Shown here: positions 61,516 through 64,000 of the stretch, piece by piece
How the letters are laid out: every line of letters starts with the position of its first letter
Numbering within the stretch: the stretch's first letter is position 1
From: JAWKXU01 sp020446465
GTDB taxonomy: Bacteria; Pseudomonadota; Alphaproteobacteria; Sphingomonadales; Sphingomonadaceae
Direction of reading: 5' to 3'
Length of the DNA stretch: 64,000 nt
NCBI GenBank assembly: GCA_041396845.1
Contig: JAWKXU010000002.1
Coordinates: 496,001 to 560,000, forward strand
Position numbers and translations under genes: made by a program
The notes under the pieces: generated by a model
Seen by the model: the letters and a program-made list of their open reading frames with translations, nothing else
Told to the model about the DNA's origin: nothing
The model's database searches: none

Positions 61516-62031
61516 ATGTCGCTGTTCTCTCGCCTCTTTTCCAGCAAACCGGACCCGCGCGAGGAATTGCGCCCCTTGTGGTTAAGAACCGTGGAAATAG
61601 CCCGCGCGCCGCGTTGGTACGCCGATCTTGGCGTTGCTGACACTGTTGCCGGGCGTTTCGATATGGTCACGGCTGTTCTGGCGACTGTTCTCGTGCGGCT
61701 TGAGAGCGACCCATCGCTTGTCGCGCGGTCGGCATTGCTGACCGAACTTTTTGTGCATGACATGGATGGCCAACTGCGCGAGTTCGGCATTGGCGATATT
61801 GTCGTGGGCAAGCATATCGGGAAGCTGATGGCCACGATGGGCGGCAGACTTGGCGCCTATCGCGATGGTCTCGACGGTGACGCCTCAGCCCTTGGCGAAG
61901 CAGTGTCCCGCAATGTGACCTTGCTCGAAGGGGCCGGTCCGCAAGGGGTGGCAGGCCAGCTACGCGCCTTTTCGGAGAAGTTGCACGCTACCGACAGTGA
62001 GGCAGTTCTTAGTGGGGGCTTCACCCTATGA
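61516..62031 (+). CDS. ubiquinol-cytochrome c chaperone (CBP3/UQCC1 family)
   Basis: Assembly factor for the cytochrome bc1 complex, 171 aa from ATG 61516. It has the family's RAPRWYADLGVADTVAGRFDMVTAVLATVLVRL and LTELFVHDMDGQLREFGIGDIVVGKHIGKLMATMGGRLGAYRDGL. This family in alphaproteobacteria is related to mitochondrial CBP3. It overlaps the yceD-like gene by 4 nt, a typical alphaproteobacterial arrangement. Confidence 0.9.
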   Translation: MSLFSRLFSSKPDPREELRPLWLRTVEIARAPRWYADLGVADTVAGRFDMVTAVLATVLVRLESDPSLVARSALLTELFVHDMDGQLREFGIGDIVVGKHIGKLMATMGGRLGAYRDGLDGDASALGEAVSRNVTLLEGAGPQGVAGQLRAFSEKLHATDSEAVLSGGFTL

Positions 62032-62555
62032 CTCAGGCCGTACCCGAACCCGAATTTTCGCGAATCGTCGAACTCGATCGTCTAGGCGAAGGCGCGCGAA
62101 CGATAACGGCTAACTCCGAAGAGCGCGCCGCCCTTGCGCGCCGGTTCGGTCTCGTCAGGATCGACCAGCTTGACGCGCAAGTGACGCTCACGCCGCAAGG
62201 GCAGGCCATTGCCGCTGATGGCCGCATTCAGGCAAAGTTTGTGCAAAGCTGCGCGGTGTCGGGCGATGATCTGCCGGTGACGGTGGACGAACCACTCCAC
62301 CTGCGGTTCGTGCCTGCACAAAGCCGCCGCCCGGACGAAGAAGTGGAACTCGACGAAAGCGATTGCGACGAAATCGAATATGAAGGCGGGCGATTCGATC
62401 TGGGCGAAGCCGTCGCCCAAACGCTCGCACTGGCGATTGATCCCTTCGCCGTTGGCCCCAATGCTGAAAAGGCACGCAAGGAAGCAGGTCTGCTTGACGA
62501 AAGCGCTGCAGGCCCCTTTGCGGCTCTCGCTGCGCTCACAAAAAAGAAGGACTGA
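62028..62555 (+). CDS. yceD: YceD/DUF177 family protein
   Basis: 175 aa; family implicated in 23S rRNA accumulation and usually upstream of rpmF. The core VKFVQSCAVSGDDLPVTVDEPLHLRFVP contains the conserved Cys, and the acidic DESDCDEIEYEGGRFDLGEAVAQTLALAIDPF is diagnostic. rpmF is not adjacent here: the convergent ssb follows. Coupled to the cytochrome chaperone gene. Confidence 0.9.
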   Translation: MTQAVPEPEFSRIVELDRLGEGARTITANSEERAALARRFGLVRIDQLDAQVTLTPQGQAIAADGRIQAKFVQSCAVSGDDLPVTVDEPLHLRFVPAQSRRPDEEVELDESDCDEIEYEGGRFDLGEAVAQTLALAIDPFAVGPNAEKARKEAGLLDESAAGPFAALAALTKKKD

Positions 62556-62589
62556 CCGCTCGCAAAGGTCAGCCCTCGATCAAACTGCC

Positions 62590-63102
62590 TCAGAAGGGAA
62601 TATCATCGTCAAGGTCGTCACCGAACGAACTTCCGCCGCCCGATGATCCGCCACCACCCTGATTCCAGCCGCCACCTTGCGAGCCGCCACCAGAACTGCC
62701 ACCGCCCTGATCCCAGTTGCCGCCACCGCGCTGGCCACCGCCACTGCCGCCGGGGCCATCCAGCATGACCAGCGTGCCATTGAAGCCGCGCAGCACGACT
62801 TCAGTTGAATAACGGTCATTGCCGGACTGGTCCTGCCACTTGCGGGTTTGCAACTGGCCTTCGATGTAAACCTTGGAGCCTTTGCGAAGGTAACGTTCAG
62901 CGACGTTCACCAGCCCTTCGGAAAAGATCGCGACGGTATGCCATTCGGTACGTTCCTGACGCTCACCCGTGTTGCGATCTTTCCAGCTTTCAGACGTTGC
63001 AATCCGCAGATTGCAGACCTTGCCACCGTTCTGGAAGCTACGCACTTCGGGATCCTGTCCCAGATTGCCGATCAGGATAACCTTGTTGACGCTGCCTGCC
63101 AT
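62590..63102 (-). CDS. ssb: single-stranded DNA-binding protein
   Basis: OB-fold protein for replication and repair, 170 aa. The OB domain (about 1-108: VNKVILIGNLGQDPEVR...EWHTVAIFSEG...GSKVYIEGQLQTRKW) is followed by a Gly/Ser/Gln-rich linker and the acidic tip DDDIPF that recruits partner proteins. Complete; feoB ends 15 nt downstream in the transcription order of the same strand. Confidence 0.97.
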   Translation of the reverse strand: MAGSVNKVILIGNLGQDPEVRSFQNGGKVCNLRIATSESWKDRNTGERQERTEWHTVAIFSEGLVNVAERYLRKGSKVYIEGQLQTRKWQDQSGNDRYSTEVVLRGFNGTLVMLDGPGGSGGGQRGGGNWDQGGGSSGGGSQGGGWNQGGGGSSGGGSSFGDDLDDDIPF

Positions 63103-63117
63103 TTGAAACGTGCCTTT

Positions 63118-64000
63118 CTACAACCCCAGCGCAACCGCGCTCCAGTAAGTGATTCCCGCGAAGATGTAGGCCAGGCTGAACAGGTAGCACAACATGAAGA
63201 CAGGCCATTTCCACCCGTTTGTTTCGCGGCGGGCGACAGCAATGGTGGAAAGGCATTGTGGCGCAAAGACAAACCACGCCAGAAAGGCAAGTGCAGTCGG
63301 CAGGCTCCAGCGGGCGCCAAGCTGGGCAGTGAGCGCTTGCGATGCGGCGTCTTCGTCTTCGGCACCGACCGCATACGTGGTGGCGAGCGAAGACACGGCA
63401 ACTTCGCGCGCGGCCATGGCTGGTATCAGGGCCAGCGCAATTTCCCGGTTGAAGCCGATCGGCTCCACCACGACCGCAAGCCCTTGTGAAAGTTGCCCGG
63501 CAATGGACGCATCGACCTGGTTTTCTCCGGGCGCAGCGCGCGGAAAACTGAGCAGCAGCCACAGCACGACCGTTACGGTAAAGATGATGGTCCCCGCGCG
63601 GCGCAGGAAAACCCATGCACGCTGCCACAGCCCGATCAACAAATCCCCCAGGCGGGGCAACTGATATTTGGGCAGTTCCATGATGAACCCGCTCGCCGTG
63701 CCGCGCGTGACCGAACGGCGCAGAACCAGCGCGACAACCATCGCCCCGACAATCCCCGCGACATAGAGAGCAAACAACACCAGCCCCTGCAAACCAAGAA
63801 TCGCGAAGACCCCGCTACCAAGTGGCTCATTGGGAATAAACGCGGCGATGATGACAGCATAGACCGGCAACCGCGCCGAACATGTCATCAGCGGCGCAAT
63901 GAGGATCGTCGTCAGCCTGTCCTTGGGGTCGGCAATGCTGCGCGTCGCCATGATCCCCGGAATAGCGCAGGCAAAGCTGGACAGAAGCGGGATGAAACTG
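63118..64000 (-). CDS. feoB: ferrous iron transporter FeoB, C-terminal part (5' end outside window)
   Basis: Membrane permease part of the GTP-dependent Fe(II) transporter; about 294 residues are within the window and the N-terminal G domain lies beyond it. The frame at the window edge reads SFIPLLSSFACAIPGIMATR, the conserved FeoB gate segment with the conserved Cys, followed by further transmembrane helices and the second gate with ALIPAMAAREVAVSSLATTYAVG. The C-terminus with FAGITYWSAVALGL is intact. feoB is on the same strand as ssb and upstream of it. Confidence 0.93.
   Translation of the reverse strand, partial: SFIPLLSSFACAIPGIMATRSIADPKDRLTTILIAPLMTCSARLPVYAVIIAAFIPNEPLGSGVFAILGLQGLVLFALYVAGIVGAMVVALVLRRSVTRGTASGFIMELPKYQLPRLGDLLIGLWQRAWVFLRRAGTIIFTVTVVLWLLLSFPRAAPGENQVDASIAGQLSQGLAVVVEPIGFNREIALALIPAMAAREVAVSSLATTYAVGAEDEDAASQALTAQLGARWSLPTALAFLAWFVFAPQCLSTIAVARRETNGWKWPVFMLCYLFSLAYIFAGITYWSAVALGL

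Overview
The window is GC-rich and densely coded, and it reads as the chromosome of an alphaproteobacterium, most likely order Sphingomonadales (Novosphingobium/Sphingomonas relatives). The support is a 1579-residue NAD-glutamate dehydrogenase, a Tim44-like TimA upstream of mltA, a ubiquinol-cytochrome c chaperone fused by overlap to YceD, a TonB receptor beside an SDR, and the rubrerythrin/CCG iron-sulfur protein/DUF3501 trio. No rRNA, tRNA, CRISPR array, integrase or complete insertion sequence was seen.

Layout. 1-12.4 kb: a GT2 glycosyltransferase whose end runs into a MITE-like inverted-repeat element, nrdB, a lipoprotein, secB-murJ-trpS (minus strand), timA-mltA-smr (plus strand), then the rubrerythrin/Fe-S/DUF3501 oxidative-stress group. 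12.4-13.7 kb: divergent pirin and HxlR regulator. 13.9-21.1 kb: an accessory-looking plus-strand cluster that I consider the most novel part. It holds a DUF3376-type patatin, a protein ending in a SpoIIAA-like domain, a cyanophycin-synthetase-like ATP-grasp enzyme whose Mur-ligase half is shortened and has lost its P-loop, a chorismate-using enzyme that keeps the MbtI-type catalytic residues, and a small Trp-rich protein. The ATP-grasp and chorismate genes overlap by 4 nt. Two strong hairpins close the cluster.

21.4-31.8 kb: ompW with an FNR box, an FNR-type regulator, a low-molecular-weight phosphatase, an orphan [2Fe-2S] subunit, ArsC-like, a lipid-methyltransferase-like protein, lipB, murA, galU, an M23 peptidase, DUF455 and bcp. 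31.7-53.7 kb: glnE, an M28 peptidase, agmatine deiminase, thrS, hydrolase/TPR/luciferase-like genes, glutamate dehydrogenase, a ferredoxin reductase, queG, a NatAB-type ABC exporter, an exported MsrB and a double PilZ protein. 53.8-64 kb: yqgE, an AT-rich leader and promoter for a TonB receptor-SDR-monooxygenase unit, hslVU, bamE, the cytochrome bc1 chaperone, yceD, ssb and the 3' part of feoB.

Most of the window is housekeeping: envelope assembly, protein quality control, nitrogen control and redox repair. The points that merit a second look are the 13.9-21.1 kb cluster, the element at 1.1-1.36 kb that supplies stop codons to both neighbours, and a 44-nt dispersed repeat present next to the patatin gene and next to hslU.
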